A program made the translations under genes and the position numbers. Below, piece after piece: positions 11,818-18,232 of a stretch of DNA of 21,193 nucleotides. The notes under the pieces were generated by a model. It ran no database searches, had not been told where the DNA came from, and was given only the letters and a program-made list of their open reading frames with translations. Location: the NCBI GenBank assembly GCA_910588105.1, contig CAJUQD010000047.1, positions 1 to 21,193 on the forward strand. The letters are read 5' to 3'. Within the stretch, counting starts at the first letter, position 1. Every line of letters starts with the position of its first letter. The stretch is from an uncultured Oscillospiraceae bacterium. GTDB taxonomy: Bacteria; Bacillota; Clostridia; Oscillospirales; Oscillospiraceae.

Positions 11818-13497
11818 TCAATACCGCTCCAGCGACAAATCGCCGCTGACGGTGGTCATGGAGTAGCAGGGGCCGGAGCCGTCGCCGTAGACGGCGGCGC
11901 CGCCCTGATAGCGGAAGGGGAAGGCGAAGTCCGCCTCGCCGCTGACGGTCTTGTAGCGCAGGGTGAAGGGGCCGGCATCCGGGATGCGGGCCTGGCAGTC
12001 CCCCGACTTGGTGGACAGCTCCATCACCTGGGGCTGCTTGGAGCTCTCCACATGGAGGTCGCCGCTCATGGATTTGCCCAGGAAGCGGGCCACCGCGCCA
12101 TCGGTCTCAATGTCGCCGCTGGCGGTTTTGACCATGGCGTCATCCACCTGGCCGTGGAGGGTGATGTCGCCGCTCATGGTGTCGGCGTGGAGGTCGGCGC
12201 AGTCGCCGAACAGCTCCAGATCGCCGCTGGCGGAGTGAAAGCGCAGCTCCCTGCAGGCGCGCAGGTGGCAGCTCAGGTCGCCGCTGGCGGTGTTGACGGC
12301 CAGCTGGTTCACGTCCAGCCCCTCGCCGTCCAGCTCCACGTCGCCGCTGGTGGTGGCGATGTTCAGCAGCTCCCAGAAGCGGCAGGGGAGGTAGAGCTCC
12401 ACGTCGGCGGAGCCGAAGCCCCGGCGGGAAAAGAAGGAGGAGGAGGCGGTGCGCCCCTCCCGGATGGTGAGCACCCCATCGGCGGAGCAGGTCACGTCCA
12501 GGTCGTCCACATCGCCGTCGATGACCACCCCGGCGTCGGGGGCCTGGTTGGCGTGGATGGTCACGTCGCCCGCCACCGTCTGCACCACGATGCCCCGCAA
12601 GTCCTTGAGCGCGCCCACGGAATAGGAGCCGTCCTGGTTGGCCTCCATGGAGGCGTCCTGTCCTTCAAAACGGGGGCCGGAGCCGGGCTGGGGGCCGCCC
12701 TTCCACTCGCCCCACTGGGTGAAGAAGCCGCCCTTGGCCTTGTCATAGCCAAAGCCATAGATAATGTCCCGCTGCTGCTTGGGTCCCGCCCCGGCGAAGA
12801 ACCGGCCCTGGTCGGTGTCCGCCTCCATCTCAAACTCCCAGCCAGCGGGCGGCGTGGGCGGTACAGGCGGCGTGGGGGGCTCGGGAGGTTCGGGTGCGGC
12901 GGCGTCCTCTGGGTTGGTGTAGAAGCGCACGTGCACGTGGCCGTCACCCTTGTCTACGGTGGTGCGGCGCTGGATGGCGTCCTTTGCCTGCTGGATGGCA
13001 ATCTTCGCCTGGTCGATGGCCACGTTGCACGCCTCCTGCACCCCCGCCAGAATGGCATCGAAATCGCTCTGGGGTGTGCCGCCTGCCTGGGGGGCGCCCT
13101 GGGGCTGCTCTCCGCCCTGGCCGGGCTGCGCCTGGGACTGCTCCCCGCCGGAGCGGCTGATGATGACGGGCGGATGGGCGCTGCTGTGGTTGATGACCAC
13201 AGTGCGGCCATCGGGGCGCTCAATGCGGGTCTGGCCATCCTCGGTGGTGATGGTGGCCGCACTGTCCTTTTTGGGTTCCACGCCTAGGTAGGCCAGCAGC
13301 TCATCCACGTCGCCCAGGTCGTCCATGGAGCGGGTGAAGGCGGTCTCGTCGTCCATGCCCGCGCCGGTCATGTCCAGGAAGCGGTGGTACAGGTTGTCGG
13401 CCAGCTCCTCCACCAGCTCGTCCTTCTCGGCGGACTGGGGGGCGGCGGCCAGCCGTGCGGCCACCGTATCCATAAATCTGCGTTTGATGTCTTCCAT
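11818..13497 (-). CDS. HAAS-like N-terminus plus DUF4097 (toastrack) protein
   Basis: A 559-residue protein. Residues 1-75 are a helical domain of the kind that pairs with PadR regulators (HAAS/DUF1700-like: RFMDTVAARLAAAP, then DELVEELADNLYHRF and DLGDVDELLAYLGV). Residues 76-290 are hydrophilic linker with Gln/Gly-rich (117-143) and Pro-rich (200-218) parts and a short helix (145-178). Residues 296-559 are a DUF4097 beta-repeat with SGD turns at 384, 405, 424, 442, 460, 478, 498, 519 (SGE) and 551, spaced mostly 18-21. I see no signal peptide or membrane segment, so it appears cytoplasmic or bound to a partner. GGAGGA just upstream supports the start, 3 bases after the padR stop. Likely a sensor or scaffold working with PadR and PspC; the ligand is unknown. 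Confidence 0.85.
   Translation of the reverse strand: MEDIKRRFMDTVAARLAAAPQSAEKDELVEELADNLYHRFLDMTGAGMDDETAFTRSMDDLGDVDELLAYLGVEPKKDSAATITTEDGQTRIERPDGRTVVINHSSAHPPVIISRSGGEQSQAQPGQGGEQPQGAPQAGGTPQSDFDAILAGVQEACNVAIDQAKIAIQQAKDAIQRRTTVDKGDGHVHVRFYTNPEDAAAPEPPEPPTPPVPPTPPAGWEFEMEADTDQGRFFAGAGPKQQRDIIYGFGYDKAKGGFFTQWGEWKGGPQPGSGPRFEGQDASMEANQDGSYSVGALKDLRGIVVQTVAGDVTIHANQAPDAGVVIDGDVDDLDVTCSADGVLTIREGRTASSSFFSRRGFGSADVELYLPCRFWELLNIATTSGDVELDGEGLDVNQLAVNTASGDLSCHLRACRELRFHSASGDLELFGDCADLHADTMSGDITLHGQVDDAMVKTASGDIETDGAVARFLGKSMSGDLHVESSKQPQVMELSTKSGDCQARIPDAGPFTLRYKTVSGEADFAFPFRYQGGAAVYGDGSGPCYSMTTVSGDLSLERY
11839..12348 (-). repeat. Tandem SGD-rung repeats in the toastrack domain
   Basis: Codons for Ser-Gly-Asp recur nine times about every 54-63 bases, producing repeated TCGCCGCT on the plus strand. 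These are protein beta-helix rungs, not DNA-level spacers; the intervening sequences code in one open frame. Confidence 0.85.
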
Positions 13498-13500
13498 TGT

Positions 13501-13836
13501 TCAGTCCTCCTCTGCTGAAGTAAGCGCGTCGAGCAGCGCGCGGGTGTTTTCCCATTCCTGCCGGCCCTCGGCCCAGCGCCTGCGGCCCTCGTCGGTGATG
13601 GCGTAGTACCGGCGGCGGGCCCCGGGGCCGTCGTCCCCCCAGTAAGAGGCGATGAAGCCGCTCTGCTCCAGGCGCTTGAAGGCGGTGTATAGGGTGGCCT
13701 CCTTGAAGCCATACTCCCCTTGGGTGTGCTGCGAGATGTTTTTGTTGATCTCATAACCGTAGTTGTCCCCGCGCATCAATTGTGCTAGAATAATGGTGTC
13801 CGTGTGGCCGCGCAGGGTATCCGCTGAAATCGACAT
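13501..13836 (-). CDS. PadR-family transcriptional regulator
   Basis: A 111-residue winged-helix regulator: TDTIILAQLMRGDNYGYEINKNI (helices 1-2), FKEATLYTAFKRLEQSGFI (recognition helix and wing) and RRRYYAITDEGRRRWAEG are the PadR signature. The short C-terminal helix fits the PadR-s2 type that dimerises. GAAAGGAGG lies before the ATG at 13836. It is first in an operon with the HAAS/toastrack protein, a Cys-rich small protein and PspC. The promoter region contains three ATACC-type sites overlapping the -35 and spacer, so autorepression is likely, with relief perhaps through the HAAS domain of the next protein. Confidence 0.93.
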   Translation of the reverse strand: MSISADTLRGHTDTIILAQLMRGDNYGYEINKNISQHTQGEYGFKEATLYTAFKRLEQSGFIASYWGDDGPGARRRYYAITDEGRRRWAEGRQEWENTRALLDALTSAEED

Positions 13837-13875
13837 GGCGTCCTCCTTTCTTGTTCGTGGGCGTTGCTGACTGGC

Positions 13876-13966
13876 GAGATACCCGGTATAGCAAGATACC
13901 TCGTTAGGTGAAGTAACTCTGTGTGCTTAATATAGCACGAGATACCTCGCCTGTCAAGGTATTTTC
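13876..13966 (-). promoter_or_regulatory. Operator-like repeats around the padR promoter
   Basis: On the minus strand CGAGGTATCT occurs twice, at about 13950-13941 and 13904-13895, each followed within 3 bases or fewer by GCTATA. A third GGTATCTCG lies at 13884-13876. The latter is part of the inverted repeat ATACC-C-GGTAT (13879-13889), and another inverted pair ATACCT/AGGTAT brackets the -35. Such repeated sites next to a padR gene are the expected form of a self-binding operator. Confidence 0.65.
13929..13957 (-). promoter_or_regulatory. Promoter of the padR operon
   Basis: Minus-strand TTGACA (13957-13952), 17-bp spacer, TATATT (13934-13929). The spacer contains one copy of the CGAGGTATCT motif, so a bound repressor would block RNA polymerase. 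Confidence 0.88.
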
Positions 13967-13977
13967 TGAAAAAATTT

Positions 13978-14002
13978 TTGCCCCACATTTTATGCGGGGC
14001 AA
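13978..14002. other. Hairpin between padR promoter and the Mrp gene
   Basis: TTGCCCC (13978-13984) and GGGGCAA (13996-14002), extendable through CACA/TGCG with one mismatch. On the minus strand it is followed by AAATTTTTT and might act as a weak terminator; on the plus strand it is just ahead of the Mrp ribosome binding site. Confidence 0.5.
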
Positions 14003-14022
14003 GGCAAGGAGATGTTGCAAAA

Positions 14023-14847
14023 ATGAGCGAGTGCACCCATGACTGCTCCTCCTGCGGCGAGAGCTGCGGGGAGCGCGCCCAGCCCCAGGATCTGCGCAAG
14101 CCGGCCAATCCCCACTCCCACATCAAAAAGGTGATCGCCGTGGCCAGCGGCAAGGGGGGCGTGGGCAAGTCCGCCGTGGCCTGCACCCTGGCTGCCGCCA
14201 TGGCCGCCCGGGGGAAGAAGGTGGGCATTCTGGACGCGGACATCACCGGCCCCTCGGTGCCCCAGGCGTTCAACATCCATCGGCGGGCGCTGGGGGATGA
14301 GGACGGCATCCTGCCCGCCGTTACCGCCGGGGGGATCAAGCTGATGAGCCTGAACCTGCTTATCGAGCACGAGACCGACCCGGTGGTGTGGCGGGGCCCC
14401 GTCATCGCCGGGGCGGTGGAGCAGTTTTGGACCGACGTGGTGTGGGGCGAGCTGGATTACCTGTTCGTGGATATGCCCCCCGGGACGGGGGACGTGCCGC
14501 TGACGGTGTTCCAGTCCCTGCCGGTGGACGGGGTGGTTATCGTCACTGCCCCCCAGGCACTGGTGGGCATGATCGTTACCAAAGCGGTGCACATGGCGGA
14601 GATGCTCCAGGTGCCCGTGCTGGGCATTGTGGAGAACTACTCCTTCTTCCGCTGCCCGGACTGCGGCGGGGAGCACCCTGTGTTCGGCCCCAGTACCATC
14701 GACGCGCTGGCGGCTGAGCTGGGCCTGCCGGTGCTGGCCAAGCTGCCCATCGACCGGCTGCTGGCGCAGGCGGTGGACGAGGGCCGGGTGGAGGAGTACG
14801 CCCCCAACCCCATGGCGGAGGTGGCCCGGACGCTGGACCAGCCGTAA
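14023..14847 (+). CDS. mrp: Mrp/NBP35-family P-loop ATPase, Fe-S cluster carrier
   Basis: A 274-residue cytoplasmic ATPase of the Mrp/ApbC/NBP35 group, which binds and hands over Fe-S clusters. The deviant Walker A is AVASGKGGVGKSA (about 39-51), then GILDADITGPSVP (68-80), LFVDMPPGTGD (147-157) and the cluster-binding CxxC C211-P-D-C214 in FFRCPDCGGEHPVFG. The N-terminus has four more cysteines (C4, C8, C11, C15), like NBP35-type proteins. AAGGAG (14006-14011) lies 11 bases before the ATG at 14023; an earlier in-frame TTG at 13978 has no ribosome binding site and lies in a hairpin. It is divergent from padR and alone before a terminator. No DUF59 domain is fused. Confidence 0.93.
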   Translation: MSECTHDCSSCGESCGERAQPQDLRKPANPHSHIKKVIAVASGKGGVGKSAVACTLAAAMAARGKKVGILDADITGPSVPQAFNIHRRALGDEDGILPAVTAGGIKLMSLNLLIEHETDPVVWRGPVIAGAVEQFWTDVVWGELDYLFVDMPPGTGDVPLTVFQSLPVDGVVIVTAPQALVGMIVTKAVHMAEMLQVPVLGIVENYSFFRCPDCGGEHPVFGPSTIDALAAELGLPVLAKLPIDRLLAQAVDEGRVEEYAPNPMAEVARTLDQP

Positions 14848-14853
14848 AGCAAG

Positions 14854-14889
14854 GCCGCCCGGAGCGAGAGGCTCCGGGCGGCTTTTTTT
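14854..14889 (+). terminator. Rho-independent terminator after mrp
   Basis: GCCGCCCGGAGC (14854-14865), loop GAGAG, GCTCCGGGCGGC (14871-14882), then seven T: a perfect 12-bp stem. It also lies at the end of the convergent ABC operon, where the minus strand lacks a T run. Confidence 0.94.
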
Positions 14890-14892
14890 GGT

Positions 14893-15618
14893 TTAATCCA
14901 GCGCCAGCGAGGCGTCCAGCAGCTTTTTGGTATAGGAATGCTTGGGGTGGTCGTAGATCTCATCCACGTCCCCCGCCTCCACGATTTCGCCCCCCGTCAT
15001 CACCGCGACCCGGGAGCACAGCTGGTACACCACCGCCAGGTCGTGGGAGATGAACAGGTAGGACAGCCCCAGCTCCTCCTTCAAATCAGCCAACAGGCGG
15101 AGAATCTGGGCCTGGAGGGTCACGTCCAGGGCGGACACCGGCTCATCCAGCACAATGAGCTTGCTGCCCTGGATGAGGGCGGCGGCGATGGCCACCCGCT
15201 GGCGCTGCCCGCCGGACAGCTGGGCGGGCTTGCGGTCCAGATGCCCCTCCTCCAGCCCCACCAGGGGAAGGAAGTCCCGCACCCTCTGGCGGCGCTGCGC
15301 CTTGTCCCGGACCCCGGCGGCCCGGAGGGGCTCCTCCAGAATCCAGCCCACGGTTTTGGCCGGGTTGAGGGAACCGTAGGGGTCCTGGAACACCATCTGG
15401 GGCCGGGGGCTGTTCACCTCCAGCGTCCCGGTGATGTCCGTCACCATGCCCAGCACGCACTTGGCCAGGGTGGACTTACCCGAGCCCGATTCCCCCACCA
15501 CGCCCAGCGCCTCGCCGGGGGCCAGCTCCAAAGACACGTCCCGCAGCACCTGGGTGCGGGCCCTTCCCCTGCCGTACCAGCTGCTGAGGCGGGAGATGCG
15601 CACAATGGGTTCAGCCAT
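14893..15618 (-). CDS. ABC importer ATPase, DppF/NikE/CntF-like
   Basis: A 241-residue ATP-binding subunit of a peptide/nickel family importer. Walker A GESGSGKST (42-50), Q-loop VFQDP (77-81), signature LSGGQ (134-138), Walker B LIVLDEP (154-160) and switch histidine H192 are intact, so it should hydrolyse ATP. It is compact: OppF/DppF proteins are usually above 300 residues with a C-terminal oligopeptide/dipeptide extension, which is missing. The first codons overlap the end of the upstream ATPase gene by 8 bases. Last gene in the five-gene transport operon; forms a heterodimer with its neighbour. Confidence 0.92.
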   Translation of the reverse strand: MAEPIVRISRLSSWYGRGRARTQVLRDVSLELAPGEALGVVGESGSGKSTLAKCVLGMVTDITGTLEVNSPRPQMVFQDPYGSLNPAKTVGWILEEPLRAAGVRDKAQRRQRVRDFLPLVGLEEGHLDRKPAQLSGGQRQRVAIAAALIQGSKLIVLDEPVSALDVTLQAQILRLLADLKEELGLSYLFISHDLAVVYQLCSRVAVMTGGEIVEAGDVDEIYDHPKHSYTKKLLDASLALD

Positions 15619-16423
15619 CCGCCTGGCCCCCTTTCAGCTTTTTCCGGGCGGGCCGGGAGGAGAGGAGCAGCTTGGTGTATTCCTCCCGGGGGTGGTAAAA
15701 TACCTGGTCTACCGGCCCCGACTCCACAATCCTTCCCTGCTTCATCACCACCACCCGGCCGCACAGGGCCTTCACCACCCCCAGGTCATGGGAGATGAAC
15801 AAAATGGCCACGCCCTCTTTGCGGTTGATGTCCTTCAGGGTGTCCAGGATCTGGGCCTGTATGGTCACGTCCAGGGCGGTGGTGGGCTCGTCGGCGATGA
15901 GCAGGCGGGGGCGCAGCACCAGGGCGGCGGCGATCATCACCCGCTGGCGCATTCCGCCGGACAGCTGGTGGGGGTACTGCCGGTACAGCCCCTCGGGGTC
16001 GGACAGGCCGGCCAGGGCCATGGCGTCCAGCGCGCGGGCGCGGCGCTGGGCCGGGGACAGCCCCTTTTCGTGGATGCGCAGCGATTCCTCCACCTGCCTG
16101 CCGATGCGCATGGTGGGGTTCAGGCTGGTCATGGGCTCCTGGAAGATGATGGACAGCTCCCGGCCCTGGTAGTGCCGCAGCTCCTCCCGGGACAGGGAGA
16201 GCAGGTCGATCCCCTCAAAGAGGGCCCGGCCCGCCACCGACACCTGGCTGCGGCGGATGAGGCCCATCAGGGCATGGGCGGTCATGGACTTGCCCGAGCC
16301 GGACTCGCCCACGATGCCCACGACCTCCCCCCGGTCCATCTGGAGGGAGAAGCCGTCCACGGCGGCAAAGGGGGCGCCCCGGTCGGTGAACACCACCGAC
16401 AGGTCCCGCACGTCCAGCATCAT
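15611..16423 (-). CDS. ABC importer ATPase, DppD/NikD/CntD-like
   Basis: A 270-residue ATPase with Walker A GESGSGKS (39-46), Q-loop IIFQEPMTSLNP (92-103), signature LSGGM (154-158), Walker B LLIADEP (174-180) and H212. The C-terminus stops soon after YHPREEYTKLLLSS, so the usual extension of OppD/DppD is absent. I chose the ATG at 16423 because it overlaps the permease stop as ATGA, the common coupled arrangement; the next codon (16420) is also ATG. Upstream in-frame sequence to 16516 lies within the permease gene. Partner of the other ATPase. Confidence 0.91.
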   Translation of the reverse strand: MMLDVRDLSVVFTDRGAPFAAVDGFSLQMDRGEVVGIVGESGSGKSMTAHALMGLIRRSQVSVAGRALFEGIDLLSLSREELRHYQGRELSIIFQEPMTSLNPTMRIGRQVEESLRIHEKGLSPAQRRARALDAMALAGLSDPEGLYRQYPHQLSGGMRQRVMIAAALVLRPRLLIADEPTTALDVTIQAQILDTLKDINRKEGVAILFISHDLGVVKALCGRVVVMKQGRIVESGPVDQVFYHPREEYTKLLLSSRPARKKLKGGQADG

Positions 16424-17226
16424 GACGCCACCCCCATCCGCTCCCGGACGCCCTCGCCCACCAGGCCCACGCCCAGGATGAGCAGGATGACCACCGCCGC
16501 CGGGAAGGCGGTGCACCAGGGCAGGGTGAACAGCGAGCCCTGGGCGTCCTTGAGCATGTAGCCCAGGCTGGGCTCGGTGGGGGTGACGCCGATGCCCAGA
16601 TAGCTCATGGACGCCTCCGCCAGCACTGCGTTGTTGAAGCCGATGGCCAGCCCGGACAGCAGGGTGGGCCAGATGTTGGGCAGGATGTGGATAAAGATAA
16701 TCCGCAGGCTTCCCACCCCCATGAGCCGGGCGGAGCGCACGAAATCCCGTTCCCGGTACTTGAGGAACTCCCCCCGGACCAGCCGGGCGAAGCTGGGGAT
16801 AAACAGCACCCCCAGCGCCCCGATGACGTTATACTTTCCCGGCCCGGTGAGGGCCAGCACCACCAGGGCCAGCAGTACGCTGGGGAAGGCGGCCACCGCG
16901 TCGCACAGCCGCATGATGAGCGCGTCGGCGGGGCCGCCGTAGTACCCGCACAGGGCCCCGACGGCCAGCCCGCACGCCGCCCCCACCGCCAGCACCGCCA
17001 GGGCGATGGTCAGGGTGGAGCCCGCCCCCTCCAGGGTGCGGGAGAAGATATCCCGCCCGTAGGCGTCGCAGCCGAACAGGTGGGCGGGGGAGGGGGGCGC
17101 GCTCCGGGCGGCGGCGCTCATGGCGGAGGGCGCATAGGGCGTCCAGAACAGGCCCAAAACGGTGAAGGCCAGCATACAGACGGTCAAAATTGTGCCGATG
17201 GTGAGATACCAGTTTTTTTGTCTCAT
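16420..17226 (-). CDS. ABC importer permease, DppC/NikC-like
   Basis: A 268-residue inner-membrane subunit. It has an N-terminal transmembrane helix (9-30), the FGCDAYGRDIFSR stretch typical of DppC/NikC (51-63), about six membrane segments and the EAA-type ATPase-contact loop around RSARLMGVGSLRIIFIHILP. Length matches the shorter nickel-type permeases. It begins 2 bases after the end of the other permease and overlaps the next ATPase by 4 bases, so the three are coupled. Confidence 0.92.
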   Translation of the reverse strand: MRQKNWYLTIGTILTVCMLAFTVLGLFWTPYAPSAMSAAARSAPPSPAHLFGCDAYGRDIFSRTLEGAGSTLTIALAVLAVGAACGLAVGALCGYYGGPADALIMRLCDAVAAFPSVLLALVVLALTGPGKYNVIGALGVLFIPSFARLVRGEFLKYRERDFVRSARLMGVGSLRIIFIHILPNIWPTLLSGLAIGFNNAVLAEASMSYLGIGVTPTEPSLGYMLKDAQGSLFTLPWCTAFPAAVVILLILGVGLVGEGVRERMGVAS

Positions 17227-17228
17227 GG

Positions 17229-18170
17229 CTATGTCCTCTCAATCCGCGGGTCCATCGCCCGGTAGAGCAGGTCGGCCAGGAAATTGCACCCCACCACCGC
17301 CGCCGCCAGCAGCACCACGATGGCCTGGACCACCGGGTAATCCCGGTTGTTGATGGACGAGATGAGCACCCGCCCCAGGCCGGGGACGCCGAACACCTGC
17401 TCCACCACAATGGAGCCGGCCATGATGTCGCCGATGGCCATGGCCAGGAAGGTGACCACCGGGATCATGGCGTTGCGCAGCACGTGCCTGCGCAGGGCGG
17501 AGCCCCGGCTGTTGCCCTTGCTGTAGGCGGTGCGGATGTAGTCCTGGCCCAGCTCCCCCAGGATGGAGCCCCGCAGCAGCTTCACCGTCATGGCGCTTTT
17601 GGGCAGGGCCACCGCCAGGGCGGGGAAGGCCATGAAGCGCAGGTGGGGCCACAGCCCCTGCTCCGGGGGGATGTACTCCGGCTGGAACCAGCGCAGCACC
17701 AGGGCGAAGAGGTACATCAGACCGATGCCCATCACGAAATTGGGCACCGACATGGTGATTTGGGTGAGCACGGTGACCGCCCGGTCCACCAGTCCCCCCG
17801 GCCGCCGGGCGGCGGTGAGGCCCAGGGGCAGGGAGATGAGCAGGATTAGGACAAAGGCGATGGCCGCCAGGGTGAGGGTGGCCCCCACCTTGGGGGCGAC
17901 GAGCTGGGCCACCGTCATGTCGTACTTATAGGACTGGCCGAAATCGCCGCCGAGGAAGGCGGCCAGCCAGCTGAGATACCGCTGCCATACCGGCAGGTCC
18001 AGCCCCTGTTGGGCGCGGAAGGCGGCGATCTGCTCGTCGGTGGCCTCCATGCCCAGCACGGCGCCGGTGGGGTCGCCGGGTATGACGGAAAAGGCCGCGA
18101 AAGCCAGCGCGCTCACCAGCAGCAGGGTGCCCAGCAGCAGCCCCAGCCGCTTCAGTACCGCTTTGCCCAC
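17229..18170 (-). CDS. ABC importer permease, DppB/NikB-like
   Basis: A 313-residue inner-membrane subunit starting GTG (18168-18170) with AAAGGAGGGGG before it; the protein begins MGKAVLKRLGLLLGTLLLVS. Landmarks are FSVIPGDP (27-34), the GLDLPVWQRYLSWL stretch, LLISLPLGL, and the coupling loop YIRTAYSKGNSRGSALRRHV followed by GSIVVEQVFGVPGLG. An upstream extension to 18338 would overlap the binding-protein gene in another frame and lacks a ribosome binding site. A strong hairpin separates it from the binding-protein gene. Confidence 0.92.
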   Translation of the reverse strand: MGKAVLKRLGLLLGTLLLVSALAFAAFSVIPGDPTGAVLGMEATDEQIAAFRAQQGLDLPVWQRYLSWLAAFLGGDFGQSYKYDMTVAQLVAPKVGATLTLAAIAFVLILLISLPLGLTAARRPGGLVDRAVTVLTQITMSVPNFVMGIGLMYLFALVLRWFQPEYIPPEQGLWPHLRFMAFPALAVALPKSAMTVKLLRGSILGELGQDYIRTAYSKGNSRGSALRRHVLRNAMIPVVTFLAMAIGDIMAGSIVVEQVFGVPGLGRVLISSINNRDYPVVQAIVVLLAAAVVGCNFLADLLYRAMDPRIERT

Positions 18171-18186
18171 GATACCCCCTCCTTTC

Positions 18187-18223
18187 TGAAAAAGGGGGCG
18201 GGACGGCCGCGGCCATCCCGCCC
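18187..18223 (-). terminator. Intercistronic hairpin / partial terminator
   Basis: Arms 18196-18208 and 18211-18223 (GGGCGGGA...TCCCGCCC type, 13 bp with one G-U), followed on the minus strand by CCTTTTTC. Located between the binding-protein stop and the next ribosome binding site. Such elements usually allow read-through but raise the relative level of the binding protein. Confidence 0.75.
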
Positions 18224-18232
18224 TCCCGTGGT

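Noticed and set aside
11839..12348. Regular recurrence of TCGCCGCT resembling a repeat array such as CRISPR
   Set aside because: Repeats are only 8-10 bases, spacing varies and the whole segment is one open frame encoding beta rungs.
11797..13287. 496-codon open frame opposite the toastrack gene
   Set aside because: Mirror of the SGD repeats; no start signal or family, whereas the minus frame has clear domains and operon context.
13978..14022. N-terminal extension of Mrp from a TTG codon
   Set aside because: The TTG lies in a hairpin with no ribosome binding site; the ATG at 14023 has AAGGAG at proper spacing and starts the Cys-rich N-terminus.
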